DNA from: Actinomycetota bacterium
GTDB taxonomy: Bacteria; Actinomycetota; Thermoleophilia; Gaiellales; Gaiellaceae
NCBI GenBank assembly: GCA_005885565.1
Contig: VAXK01000263.1
Coordinates: 1 to 6,243, forward strand
Reading direction: 5' to 3'
DNA length: 6,243 nucleotides
Below the pieces are notes generated by a model. The model was not told where the DNA came from. It worked only from the letters and a program-made list of their open reading frames with translations, and did not search any database. Of this stretch, positions 1 to 5,300 are shown piece by piece. Both the position numbers and the translations under genes were made by a program. Within the stretch, counting starts at the first letter, position 1. Every line of letters begins with the position of its first letter.

Positions 1-1
1 C

Positions 2-466
2 TACTTGGTCTACCACACGCATCGCTCCACGAGCATCAGGCGCGGCGCGGAGGTTCTGTGCGTTGGCTTCGTCAAGGAGCGCGCGTTCGCCCGGTGGAAG
101 ATCGACGCCTTCGTTCTCGAGCTCGCGGTACGCGCGTACGAGGATGCGAAGGAGTCTCTTCCGGCGCTCCTCAATATCTTCAGGCACGGCGGCCCAAGCA
201 AGCTTCACAGCGCCTTCCAGCAGTGGCCTGGTCAGTCCGGCGGTTGGGCTGAACAGGCCTGCCCGAAACGATGCGATCAGGGCCTTGCTCATCTCCACAT
301 GCTTCAGGTGGAGTTGGATCAACAGCTGGGCGAATCGCGGATCGCCATAGAGCTCCTGCGCAGCGACACCTAACTCCGCAGCGATCCGCTGTCCGCTTAG
401 GCCATGGACCAGCCGGGAAAAGCGTGTCGCAACGCGCAGCTGGCCTTTGCTCAGTTGGATAGGCAT
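2..466 (-). CDS. Hypothetical helical protein, 3' end cut off by the window edge
   Basis: This reading frame is open for 155 codons from an ATG at 466 to the left edge, with no stop seen. The protein begins MPIQLSKGQLRVATRF and is mostly predicted helix. Residues about 23-46 (LSGQRIAAELGVAAQELYG) look somewhat like a helix-turn-helix. Residues about 78-110 (TRPLLEGAVKLAWAAV, then an Arg/Glu-rich helix) resemble the helical core of DUF5677/HEPN-like proteins; that is a weak impression from memory. It lies 64 bp downstream of the protease on the same strand, with a terminator between, so it is probably a separate unit. No good Shine-Dalgarno precedes the ATG. GC is about 62%, clearly lower than the metabolic genes to the right, and it uses codons such as TTA and CTA, so it may be acquired. 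Function unknown. Confidence 0.6.
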   Translation of the reverse strand, partial: MPIQLSKGQLRVATRFSRLVHGLSGQRIAAELGVAAQELYGDPRFAQLLIQLHLKHVEMSKALIASFRAGLFSPTAGLTRPLLEGAVKLAWAAVPEDIEERRKRLLRILVRAYRELENEGVDLPPGERALLDEANAQNLRAAPDARGAMRVVDQV

Positions 467-490
467 CCCACAGCGCCAAACTGGCAGCAA

Positions 491-521
491 CGAAGGGCCC
501 GGCAAGTCGCCGGGCCCTTCG
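491..521 (-). terminator. Hairpin terminator of the protease gene
   Basis: A perfect 13-bp inverted repeat (491-503 pairing with 509-521; core GAAGGGCCCGG) encloses a 5-nt loop. It starts 10 bp beyond the protease stop codon and lies before the next gene's ATG at 466. On the minus strand the stem is followed by only TTGCTGCCAGTTT, a poor T-tract, which is common for intrinsic terminators of high-GC bacteria. Confidence 0.75.
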
Positions 522-530
522 CGTGTCGTC

Positions 531-1466
531 CTAGATCCCGAGCGGGTTAGCGCAGTTCGCCGAGCGGCCGTCGACTGTGACCACGCTGTACCCGGGGCCG
601 ATGAGGTTGAAGATCTCCTGCATGTCCGTCCCGAAGCTCAGGCCCGGCACCGGCAGGCCCGCGACGGCGACGCCGTGTGTCAGGTCGCCGACGGCGAGCC
701 CGGCGTCGTTCATCACCTCGCTCCCGGAGTCGCCCGGGAGGCCGTACCCGACCCAGTTGTAGCCGTCCGGGGTCGTGAACTTGAACACCGCCGTGAGGTC
801 CGGGATCACCTCGCCGAACTTCGGGTAGCCCTGCTCGACGAAGAAGATGTAGCCGTGCCCGTAGTGCATGACGGGCTGGCCGACCGGATCGCCGCAGAAG
901 ACGCCCGTCGGGCCGAGCGCTCCGGCCACCCCGGGCACGACGTTGAAGCCGGAATCGATCTTCACGAGCGCGAAGTCCTTCCCGATCCCGTTGTTCCAGC
1001 TCTTCACGGTCGTCCCGATCGCGGCGAGCGTGACCATTACCGTGTCGGTCGGGTCGACGCGCGTCCCGATCTGGGCGATGACGGTCTTGCCGTTCCCGGC
1101 ACAGTGGCCGGCGGTGCCGATGTAGTAGGACGTCCCGTCCGTGAAGACGAAGTTCATCGTGCAGCCGGCCGGCGAGACCATGCAGGTGCCGGCGCTGACC
1201 GCGGTGACGGAGACGCCCGACGGGCTCGCATAGGGCGGCGCGGTGCCGAGACAGTCGGGGTTGACAGTGGCATCGGGCCCGGCGTCCGGAAGCGGTATCT
1301 CGAGCCCTTGCGGCCCGGCCCCGACGATCTTCGCCTGGAGCTGGTCGGTGAGCCACGAAGGCCGCGGCAGGTCGAGGGTGCGGACGTCGTCGGCGCGCGC
1401 AACACCTGCCCCGACGACGAGGAACGTCGCGGCCATGAGGCCCACGACGGTGAACAGCTTGCGCAT
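531..1466 (-). CDS. Secreted S1-family (chymotrypsin-fold) serine protease
   Basis: This is a 311-residue exported peptidase. Residues 1-25 form a signal peptide: positively charged MRK, a hydrophobic core, then a likely cleavage after ARA (25|26). The catalytic triad of family S1 is visible: His121 in TAGHC, Asp164 in KDFALVKID and Ser247 in GLPGDSGS. The spacing is normal for trypsin-like folds. Six cysteines (72, 95, 102, 122, 191, 305) suggest disulfides and so activity outside the cell. Residues 26 to about 85 are not part of the obvious catalytic core and could be a short pro-segment or N-terminal extension. Substrate is unknown. The start is supported by a strong Shine-Dalgarno (AAGGGGGG) 4 nt upstream and by the signal peptide beginning at this Met. 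The gene appears monocistronic, ending at a strong hairpin. Its GC (near 65% in the stretch counted) is lower than that of the catabolic genes to the right. Confidence 0.93.
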   Translation of the reverse strand: MRKLFTVVGLMAATFLVVGAGVARADDVRTLDLPRPSWLTDQLQAKIVGAGPQGLEIPLPDAGPDATVNPDCLGTAPPYASPSGVSVTAVSAGTCMVSPAGCTMNFVFTDGTSYYIGTAGHCAGNGKTVIAQIGTRVDPTDTVMVTLAAIGTTVKSWNNGIGKDFALVKIDSGFNVVPGVAGALGPTGVFCGDPVGQPVMHYGHGYIFFVEQGYPKFGEVIPDLTAVFKFTTPDGYNWVGYGLPGDSGSEVMNDAGLAVGDLTHGVAVAGLPVPGLSFGTDMQEIFNLIGPGYSVVTVDGRSANCANPLGI

Positions 1467-1470
1467 GGAT

Positions 1471-1478
1471 CCCCCCTT
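1471..1478 (-). promoter_or_regulatory. Shine-Dalgarno of the protease, inside a small inverted repeat
   Basis: The minus strand reads AAGGGGGG, then ATCC, then ATG, a purine-rich ribosome binding site that fixes the protease start. GATCC at 1468-1472 and GGATC at 1479-1483 are complementary, so the site could fold into a 5-bp stem with the Shine-Dalgarno mostly in the loop. The stem is too short to claim regulation. Confidence 0.7.
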
Positions 1479-1484
1479 GGATCA

Positions 1485-1599
1485 GGTTCGAGCGCTGCGC
1501 CCGGCCGCACTGGGCAGCGCGCACGGGAACAACAGGAAACCGCTTGCCCGCTTTGGCGGAACTCGAACCTCGCCGGTGAGATCCCGACGTTCTCGAACC
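1485..1599. repeat. Inverted and direct 8-bp repeats between the protease and the small ORF
   Basis: CTCGAACC occurs at 1562-1569 and 1592-1599 (30 bp apart), and its reverse complement GGTTCGAG at 1485-1492. A second inverted repeat, GCGCTGC/GCAGCGC, lies at 1492-1498 and 1514-1520 with a 15-nt gap. The stretch is the upstream region of the minus-strand protease and would also serve the small plus-strand ORF at 1613. The repeats could be operator half-sites. I saw no convincing -35/-10 pair. Confidence 0.3.
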
Positions 1600-1600
1600 G

Positions 1601-1606
1601 AGGAGG
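1601..1606 (+). promoter_or_regulatory. Consensus Shine-Dalgarno AGGAGG of the small ORF
   Basis: AGGAGG lies 6 nt before an ATG at 1613. It is the closest match to the consensus ribosome binding site noticed in the window, and it is the main reason to take the short ORF that follows seriously. Confidence 0.5.
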
Positions 1607-1612
1607 CAGGCG

Positions 1613-1687
1613 ATGGCGAACGACAACGACGACCTACGCCACTTCCGCTCGACGCTCTCGCGCCTCGGGCTCGCCTTCGAGGGCTGA
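1613..1687 (+). CDS. Possible 24-residue small protein
   Basis: An ATG with an ideal Shine-Dalgarno opens a 24-codon frame ending in TGA. The peptide starts with an acidic stretch (MANDNDD) followed by LRHFRSTLSRLGLAFEG, which could form a short amphipathic helix. It has no signal peptide or membrane segment. It is divergent from the protease and convergent with the oxidoreductase, in an otherwise gene-free stretch. I recognise no family. It may be a true small protein, the leftover 5' end of a decayed longer gene, or chance: the codons after the stop in other frames give nothing recognisable. The evidence is limited to the ribosome binding site and the start/stop. Confidence 0.35.
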   Translation: MANDNDDLRHFRSTLSRLGLAFEG

Positions 1688-1738
1688 CGCGACGCGACCC
1701 TTCGGGCCGTGCTCCGACCTGTCCGCGCAAGCCAAGTC

Positions 1739-1808
1739 CCGGTGGCAGCCACCGGCGCGAAGAGCGCCGCCGCGACTTCGCGAGCCGGGTCGCCGGTGGC
1801 AGCCACCG
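1739..1808. repeat. Twin 15-17-bp palindromes flanking a third hairpin
   Basis: The 16-bp sequence CCGGTGGCAGCCACCG occurs at 1739-1754 and 1793-1808, exactly 54 bp apart. Each copy is a near-perfect palindrome centred on a single A (1747 and 1801): a 17-bp palindrome at 1739-1755 and a 15-bp one at 1794-1808. Between them CGCGAAG (1756-1762) pairs with CTTCGCG (1776-1782) around a 13-nt loop. The array lies between the small plus-strand ORF and the 3' end of the minus-strand oxidoreductase. It could be a bidirectional terminator, a REP-like element, or paired operator sites. No poly-T tract follows on either strand. Confidence 0.55.
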
Positions 1809-1847
1809 TCGCAGAAGCGTGACGCGCGTTCCACCGCGGGGACGGTT

Positions 1848-2876
1848 CTAGAGGACGAGCGTCTCGGGGAAGACGGCGTCGCCCTCGAAGCGCTCGAGTG
1901 CGAACGGCGACAGGTCGTAGCTCGTCTCGCCCTCGAGGATCAGCTCCGCGAGCGCGGCGCCGACGGCCGGCGACTGCATGAAGCCGTGGCCGGAGAAGCC
2001 GCACGCCGCGTAGACCCCCTCCGCGATCCGGCCGACGATCGGGTGCGCGTCCGGCGTCATGTCGTAGAGGCCCGCCGAGGCGCGGTCGATGCGTGTTCCG
2101 GCCGCCGCGGGATAGCGGTGCGCGAGCCGCCCGAGCCGATCGCCGAACACGGACTCGTCCACGCTCGTGTCGGTGCCCCAGCGCGGGACGGAGTCGGCCA
2201 TCGCGATCACGAGCCGGTCGCCGCGGCGGCGGAAGTGGAAGCCGGTCTCGGCCTCGACGACCATCGGCAGTCGCTCGGGTAGCTCGAGCGGCTCGGTCTC
2301 CAGGAGCTGACGCGCGAGCGGCCGGATCGGAAGCTCCGCGAGCTCGCCCGACCAGGGACCGGCCGCCACCACCAAGACCTCTCGATCCAGGTCGCGCGCG
2401 TCCGTGCCCTCGTGCAGCTCGACGCCGAGCTCGCACGCGCGCCGGACGAGCTCGCGCGTCACCGCGGGCGGGTCGGCGACGCCGTCCCGCCGGCACGCGA
2501 CCGCGCCGAGAACGTCGTCGTCGCGGACCCCGGCGGGCACGGCCGCCCGCTCGACCGGCACGCCGAGCGAGCGCTGGAGCTCCATCCGCTCCTCCAGCCC
2601 GGCCAGCCCCGCGTCGGTGGTCGCGAGGAACAGGTAGCCCACCTGGAGGAAGAAGGGCGCGCCGAGCTCCTCGAAGAAGCGGATGCTGTCGCGCGCCAGG
2701 CGCACCTCGGGCTCGGTCGAGAACTGCTGGCGGACGCCTCCCATCGCCTTCGAGGTCGACCCCGACGCGACTTCGCCCCGGTCCGCGAGCACGACGTCGC
2801 TCGCGCCGCGCAGCGCGAGGTGGTACGCGATGCTGGCGCCTATCGCGCCGGCGCCGGCGACGACGATTCGAGCCAT
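1848..2876 (-). CDS. FAD-dependent oxidoreductase, DAO family
   Basis: A 342-residue flavoenzyme of the D-amino acid oxidase/sarcosine oxidase-beta/glycine oxidase superfamily, which oxidises amines or amino acids to imines. Residues 4-13 hold the Rossmann signature (VVAGAGAIG; GxGxxG at 8-13), with Asp32 at the end of the second strand as the likely FAD ribose ligand. The FAD-contact stretch SGSTSKAMGGVRQQFS (38-53) resembles sarcosine oxidase beta-type proteins. VVAAGPW (169-175) is the second dinucleotide-contact motif. The C-terminal FAD closure is clear: DMTPDAHPIVG (272-282) and GFSGHGFMQSP (293-303). At 342 residues it is somewhat shorter than the usual 370-390; the part just before VVAAGPW looks trimmed, though still in frame. 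The start is the Met directly before the Rossmann strand; upstream in-frame codons do not look like protein. It overlaps the lyase gene upstream by 37 bp, implying co-transcription and likely translational coupling. Substrate is not certain. Confidence 0.88.
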   Translation of the reverse strand: MARIVVAGAGAIGASIAYHLALRGASDVVLADRGEVASGSTSKAMGGVRQQFSTEPEVRLARDSIRFFEELGAPFFLQVGYLFLATTDAGLAGLEERMELQRSLGVPVERAAVPAGVRDDDVLGAVACRRDGVADPPAVTRELVRRACELGVELHEGTDARDLDREVLVVAAGPWSGELAELPIRPLARQLLETEPLELPERLPMVVEAETGFHFRRRGDRLVIAMADSVPRWGTDTSVDESVFGDRLGRLAHRYPAAAGTRIDRASAGLYDMTPDAHPIVGRIAEGVYAACGFSGHGFMQSPAVGAALAELILEGETSYDLSPFALERFEGDAVFPETLVL

Positions 2877-3706
2877 GTCTCCAACGCGGCGCGCTCCTCG
2901 CCGCGAAGCCGTCGGAGCGGCGCGCGCACGTCCTCCCTCACCGGGACGCCGCGCGCGGCCGCGACGGCCTTCAGCGCCGATTGGAACGGGAACCGCTCGA
3001 GGGCCGTGCGGACCTCGTCGAGCCGGGCGGCGCCCTCTTCCGACGGCGCGCGCACGATCTCCGCCACGAGCTCGGGGAAGGCGGCCGCGAGGCCCGACAC
3101 GGCACCCCTCGCGCCCGCGGCGAGGCCCGCGTGGAGCAGCGACTCCGCCCCGACGAAGACGTCGAGCCCGCCGACGAGGTACGGCCGGACGCGCTCGAAC
3201 GGCCGGTCGGACACCTTCATCCCGGCCAGGTTCGGCACGCGCTCCCGCAGCCGGGCGACGACCTCGAGCGGCACGGCGTAGCCGCTCACGCGCTCGAACT
3301 CGTACACGTAGAAGGGCGTCGGGGCACACGCGGCCGCCGTGGCCTCGAAGTGGTCGGCGAGGGCCTCGTCGTCGAGCCGGTAGTACGGCGGCGCGATCAC
3401 GGCGACCGCGTCCGCGCCGGCCTCGGCGGCGTGGGCGGAGAGCCGGACCGTGTCGGCCGTCGACTGGGCGCCGCAGTGGACGGCGACGTCGAGGCGCTCC
3501 CCGGCCGCCTCGACGAAGAGCTCCGCGGCGCGGCGGCGCCGGTCGGGCGGGAGCAGGAACCCCTCGCCGGTCGTCCCCAGCGCGAGCAGCCCGTCGAGGC
3601 CGCCCGCGGCCAGGAAGTCGACGTACGGTTCGAAGGCCGCCTCGTCGAGGGCCTCGCCGCCCTCGGCGAGCGGCGTCAGCGCCGCCGCGAGCGCACCGCG
3701 CAACAT
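2840..3706 (-). CDS. DHDPS/NAL-family (DapA-like) Schiff-base lyase or deaminase
   Basis: A 288-residue class I TIM-barrel enzyme, close to the family norm (E. coli DapA has 292). Visible landmarks: GTTGE at 44-48 (pyruvate-carboxylate binding Thr), APPYY at 105-109, Tyr135 in YVYEFER (the proton-relay Tyr, equivalent to DapA Tyr133) and the Schiff-base Lys164 in AGMKVSD. EFER replaces the usual N-I-P after the catalytic Tyr, so this is unlikely to be a true dihydrodipicolinate synthase. It is more likely a catabolic aldolase or deaminase acting on a 2-oxo acid. Partnership with a DAO-family enzyme recalls the hydroxyproline route (oxidase plus pyrroline-4-hydroxy-2-carboxylate deaminase); this is inference. 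I chose the Met at 3706 over one at 3733: the alignment starts MLRGALAAALTP, the length fits, a TAGAGT hexamer lies 7 nt upstream, and the longer form would overlap the divergent hydratase gene. Confidence 0.88.
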   Translation of the reverse strand: MLRGALAAALTPLAEGGEALDEAAFEPYVDFLAAGGLDGLLALGTTGEGFLLPPDRRRRAAELFVEAAGERLDVAVHCGAQSTADTVRLSAHAAEAGADAVAVIAPPYYRLDDEALADHFEATAAACAPTPFYVYEFERVSGYAVPLEVVARLRERVPNLAGMKVSDRPFERVRPYLVGGLDVFVGAESLLHAGLAAGARGAVSGLAAAFPELVAEIVRAPSEEGAARLDEVRTALERFPFQSALKAVAAARGVPVREDVRAPLRRLRGEERAALETWLESSSPAPAR

Positions 3707-3713
3707 GGCTCGA

Positions 3714-3719
3714 ACTCTA
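3714..3719 (-). promoter_or_regulatory. Putative -10 element (TAGAGT), leaderless promoter of the lyase
   Basis: On the minus strand TAGAGT matches TANNNT and is followed after 7 nt by the ATG at 3706, so transcription would begin at or within a base or so of the start codon. No Shine-Dalgarno is present, which fits leaderless translation as is common in actinobacteria. It overlaps the plus-strand -10 candidate by two bases. No clear -35 is visible. Confidence 0.45.
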
Positions 3720-3723
3720 TGCT
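3718..3723 (+). promoter_or_regulatory. Putative -10 element (TATGCT), leaderless promoter of the hydratase
   Basis: TATGCT matches TANNNT and ends 8 nt before the ATG at 3732. No Shine-Dalgarno is seen upstream of that ATG. A transcript starting at or just before the A of the ATG is the simplest reading. The hexamer overlaps the opposite-strand -10 candidate at 3718-3719. Confidence 0.4.
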
Positions 3724-3731
3724 CCGCCGCC

Positions 3732-4490
3732 ATGGAGACCCTGCGGGTCGAGCGGGACGACGCCGTCCTTCGCGTGACGCTGGCGCGGCCCGAGCGGCGG
3801 AACGCGTTCGACGCGGCGCTGATCGCGGAGCTGACGGAGGCCTTCGCCGACGTCGCCGACGCGCGCGTGGTCGTGCTTGCCGGTGAAGGGCCGAGCTTCT
3901 GCGCCGGCGCCGACGTCGAGTGGCAGCGCGCCGCGATCGACCTGAGCTACGACGAGAACGTCGCTGACGCCCTTCGCCTCTACCGCATGCTGGAGGCGAT
4001 CGACTCGTGTCCGGCGCCCGTGGTCGCCCGCGTGCAGGGCTACGCGCTCGGCGGCGGCTCGGGCCTCGTCGCGTGCGCCGACGTCGCGCTCGCGGCCGAG
4101 GACGCCGTCTTCGGCTTCTCGGAGGTCAAGCTCGGGATCATTCCGGCGGTCATCTCGCCGTTCGTCCTGGCGAGGATCGGGGCCGCGGCGCGCCGCTACT
4201 TCCTCTCGGGCGAGCGGTTCGACGCGCCGACGGCCCTGCGAATCGGCCTCGTCCACGAGGTTGCGGCCGACCTCGACGGCGCCCTCGACCACGTGGTGCG
4301 AGAGCTCCTCTCGTCCGGCCCGGAGGCGGCGCGAGCCGCGAAGCGTCTCGTCCGGGAGCGCCCGGGCGGCGAGGAGGCAGCGCACGTCGCCGCCAGCCTG
4401 CGGACGAGCCCCGAGGGGCAGGAGGGGCTGCGCGCGTTCCTCGAGAAGCGGCGCGCGAGCTGGCGCTCCGAAACGGACACGGCCGGATGA
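3732..4490 (+). CDS. Enoyl-CoA hydratase/isomerase family protein, methylglutaconyl-CoA hydratase-like
   Basis: A 252-residue crotonase-fold enzyme of normal length that hydrates a CoA-linked enoyl substrate in the cytoplasm. The N-terminus shows the family opening LARPERRNAFD (17-27). The oxyanion hole and CoA-binding stretches are SFCAGADV (55-62) and GYALGGGSG (103-111). Glu131 in FSEVKLGIIP sits where the second crotonase catalytic Glu (rat Glu164) lies. The first (rat Glu144, in GGGxE) is Gly111 here. The run GIIPAVISPFV (135-145) is, from memory, typical of LiuC/AtuE-type hydratases (methylglutaconyl- or carboxygeranoyl-CoA). The biotin carboxylase downstream fits leucine or related acyl-CoA degradation, in which a methylcrotonyl-CoA carboxylase feeds this hydratase. 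The start has no Shine-Dalgarno but has a -10 hexamer 8 nt upstream. An in-frame ATG at 3705 exists, but the family alignment begins at METLRVERDD. Residues from about 186 onward are encoded a second time downstream. Confidence 0.9.
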   Translation: METLRVERDDAVLRVTLARPERRNAFDAALIAELTEAFADVADARVVVLAGEGPSFCAGADVEWQRAAIDLSYDENVADALRLYRMLEAIDSCPAPVVARVQGYALGGGSGLVACADVALAAEDAVFGFSEVKLGIIPAVISPFVLARIGAAARRYFLSGERFDAPTALRIGLVHEVAADLDGALDHVVRELLSSGPEAARAAKRLVRERPGGEEAAHVAASLRTSPEGQEGLRAFLEKRRASWRSETDTAG

Positions 4491-4529
4491 GCCGCGCCCG
4501 GCCGGCGGCAACAAGAACTAGCGTCTGAC

Positions 4530-4544
4530 GCGGCCCTGGGCCGC
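4530..4544. promoter_or_regulatory. Palindrome upstream of the biotin carboxylase -10 (possible operator)
   Basis: GCGGCCC (4530-4536) and GGGCCGC (4538-4544) form a perfect palindrome around one T. Relative to a transcription start at 4566 it covers -36 to -22, where a repressor or activator site would act. It could instead be a hairpin ending the hydratase transcript, but there is no T-tract. It recurs in the duplicate. Confidence 0.4.
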
Positions 4545-4553
4545 CGCGCTTCG

Positions 4554-4559
4554 TACAGT
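4554..4559 (+). promoter_or_regulatory. Putative -10 element (TACAGT), leaderless promoter of the chimeric gene
   Basis: TACAGT matches TANNNT with exactly 6 nt between it and the ATG at 4566, placing the expected +1 on the A of the start codon. No Shine-Dalgarno is present. This is the left copy of the biotin carboxylase promoter and now drives the chimera. Confidence 0.5.
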
Positions 4560-4565
4560 CTCTCC

Positions 4566-5261
4566 ATGCCGATCCAGAAGCTCCTCGTCGCGAACCGCAG
4601 CGAGATCGCGCTGCGCGTATTCCGCGCCTGCCGCGCGCTCGGGATCGGCACCGTCGCGGTCGTCGCGTCGGACGACCGCGGGTCGCTCCACGCCCGCTCG
4701 GCCGACGAGACCGTCGAGATCGCGAGCTACCTCCATTCGGAGGAGCACGTGCGGGCGGCTCGCGCGACGGGCGCCGACGCGATCCATCCCGGTTACGGCT
4801 TCCTCGCCGAGAGCCCCGACTTCGCCGAGGCCGTGGAGACTGCCGGCCTCACCTGGGTCGGGCCGCCGCCCGAGGCGCTGCGAAGCGGCGGCGACAAGCT
4901 GGCGGCAAAGGCGATCGCGCGCGAGGCCGGCGTCACCGTCGTGCCGGAGGGCGAGCCGGACGAGATCGGCTTCCCGCTCGTCGTCAAGGCGGCCGCGGGC
5001 GGCGGCGGGCGCGGGATGCGCGTCGTGCGCGAGCCCGCCGACCTCGACGAGGCGCTCGACCACGTGGTGCGAGAGCTCCTCTCGTCCGGCCCGGAGGCGG
5101 CGCGAGCCGCGAAGCGTCTCGTCCGGGAGCGCCCGGGCGGCGAGGAGGCAGCGCACGTCGCCGCCAGCCTGCGGACGAGCCCCGAGGGGCAGGAGGGGCT
5201 GCGCGCGTTCCTCGAGAAGCGGCGCGCGAGCTGGCGCTCCGAAACGGACACGGCCGGATGA
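4566..5261 (+). CDS. In-frame chimera: biotin carboxylase N-terminus fused to hydratase C-terminus
   Basis: A 231-residue ORF made by the tandem duplication. Residues 1-164 equal the biotin carboxylase N-terminal domain and the first part of its ATP-grasp domain, including HPGYGFLAE (74-82), the ATP-contact Lys111 and Lys141, and the glycine-rich loop GGGGRGM (145-151). Residues 165-231 are the last 67 residues of the hydratase upstream, in their original frame, ending at the same stop. The join falls where the two parents have similar peptides (ADLDEAL and ADLDGAL). The rest of the ATP-grasp domain, with the catalytic Glu/Asn/Arg cluster and the biotin carboxylase C-domain, is missing, so carboxylase activity is not expected. 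The ORF keeps the carboxylase promoter and start. Residue 144 is Ala here and Ser in the full-length gene. It may be an expressed by-product, a non-functional remnant, or an artefact if the duplication is not real. Confidence 0.75.
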   Translation: MPIQKLLVANRSEIALRVFRACRALGIGTVAVVASDDRGSLHARSADETVEIASYLHSEEHVRAARATGADAIHPGYGFLAESPDFAEAVETAGLTWVGPPPEALRSGGDKLAAKAIAREAGVTVVPEGEPDEIGFPLVVKAAAGGGGRGMRVVREPADLDEALDHVVRELLSSGPEAARAAKRLVRERPGGEEAAHVAASLRTSPEGQEGLRAFLEKRRASWRSETDTAG

Positions 5262-5300
5262 GCCGCGCCCGGCCGGCGGCAACAAGAACTAGCGTCTGAC

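Larger units (their letters stand above)
4284..5058. repeat. Tandem duplication, left copy (771-bp period)
   Basis: This 775-bp stretch runs from codon 185 of the hydratase gene, through its stop and the intergenic region, to codon 164-165 of the biotin carboxylase. It is repeated directly at 5055-5829; the copies share the 4-bp CTCG at 5055-5058. Reading base by base I found one difference, G4995 versus T5766. The period is divisible by three. Confidence 0.95.

Noticed and set aside
1485..1599. tRNA T-arm-like GGTTCGAG and CTCGAACC sequences
   Set aside because: No acceptor stem, anticodon arm or D-arm can be built around any of the copies on either strand.
447..2282. A 611-codon plus-strand open frame across the protease and oxidoreductase
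   Set aside because: It is antisense to two genes with clear family motifs. Its product is a low-complexity Arg/Glu/Asp/Val-rich sequence typical of shadows in high-GC DNA.
547..2496. A 649-codon minus-strand open frame spanning the protease and part of the oxidoreductase
   Set aside because: It is an out-of-frame shadow; the protease and oxidoreductase frames have catalytic and cofactor motifs, this one has none.
2840..3706. Lyase as true dihydrodipicolinate synthase (dapA)
   Set aside because: The Y-N-I-P motif is replaced by YEFER, and it is coupled to an FAD oxidase rather than lysine biosynthesis genes.
3707..3733. Longer start for the lyase at 3733
   Set aside because: It would overlap the divergent hydratase start and swallow the only promoter-like hexamer. 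The extra nine residues (MAAEHRVRA) precede the usual family start.
2093..3886. A 597-codon plus-strand open frame opposite the oxidoreductase and lyase
   Set aside because: It is Arg/Pro/Ala-rich, has no domain, is antisense to well-supported genes, and runs into the hydratase in the wrong frame.
4487..4528. 13-codon ORF overlapping the hydratase stop (ATGA)
   Set aside because: It is too short and Arg/Ala/Thr-rich with no ribosome binding site. It is repeated downstream only because of the duplication.
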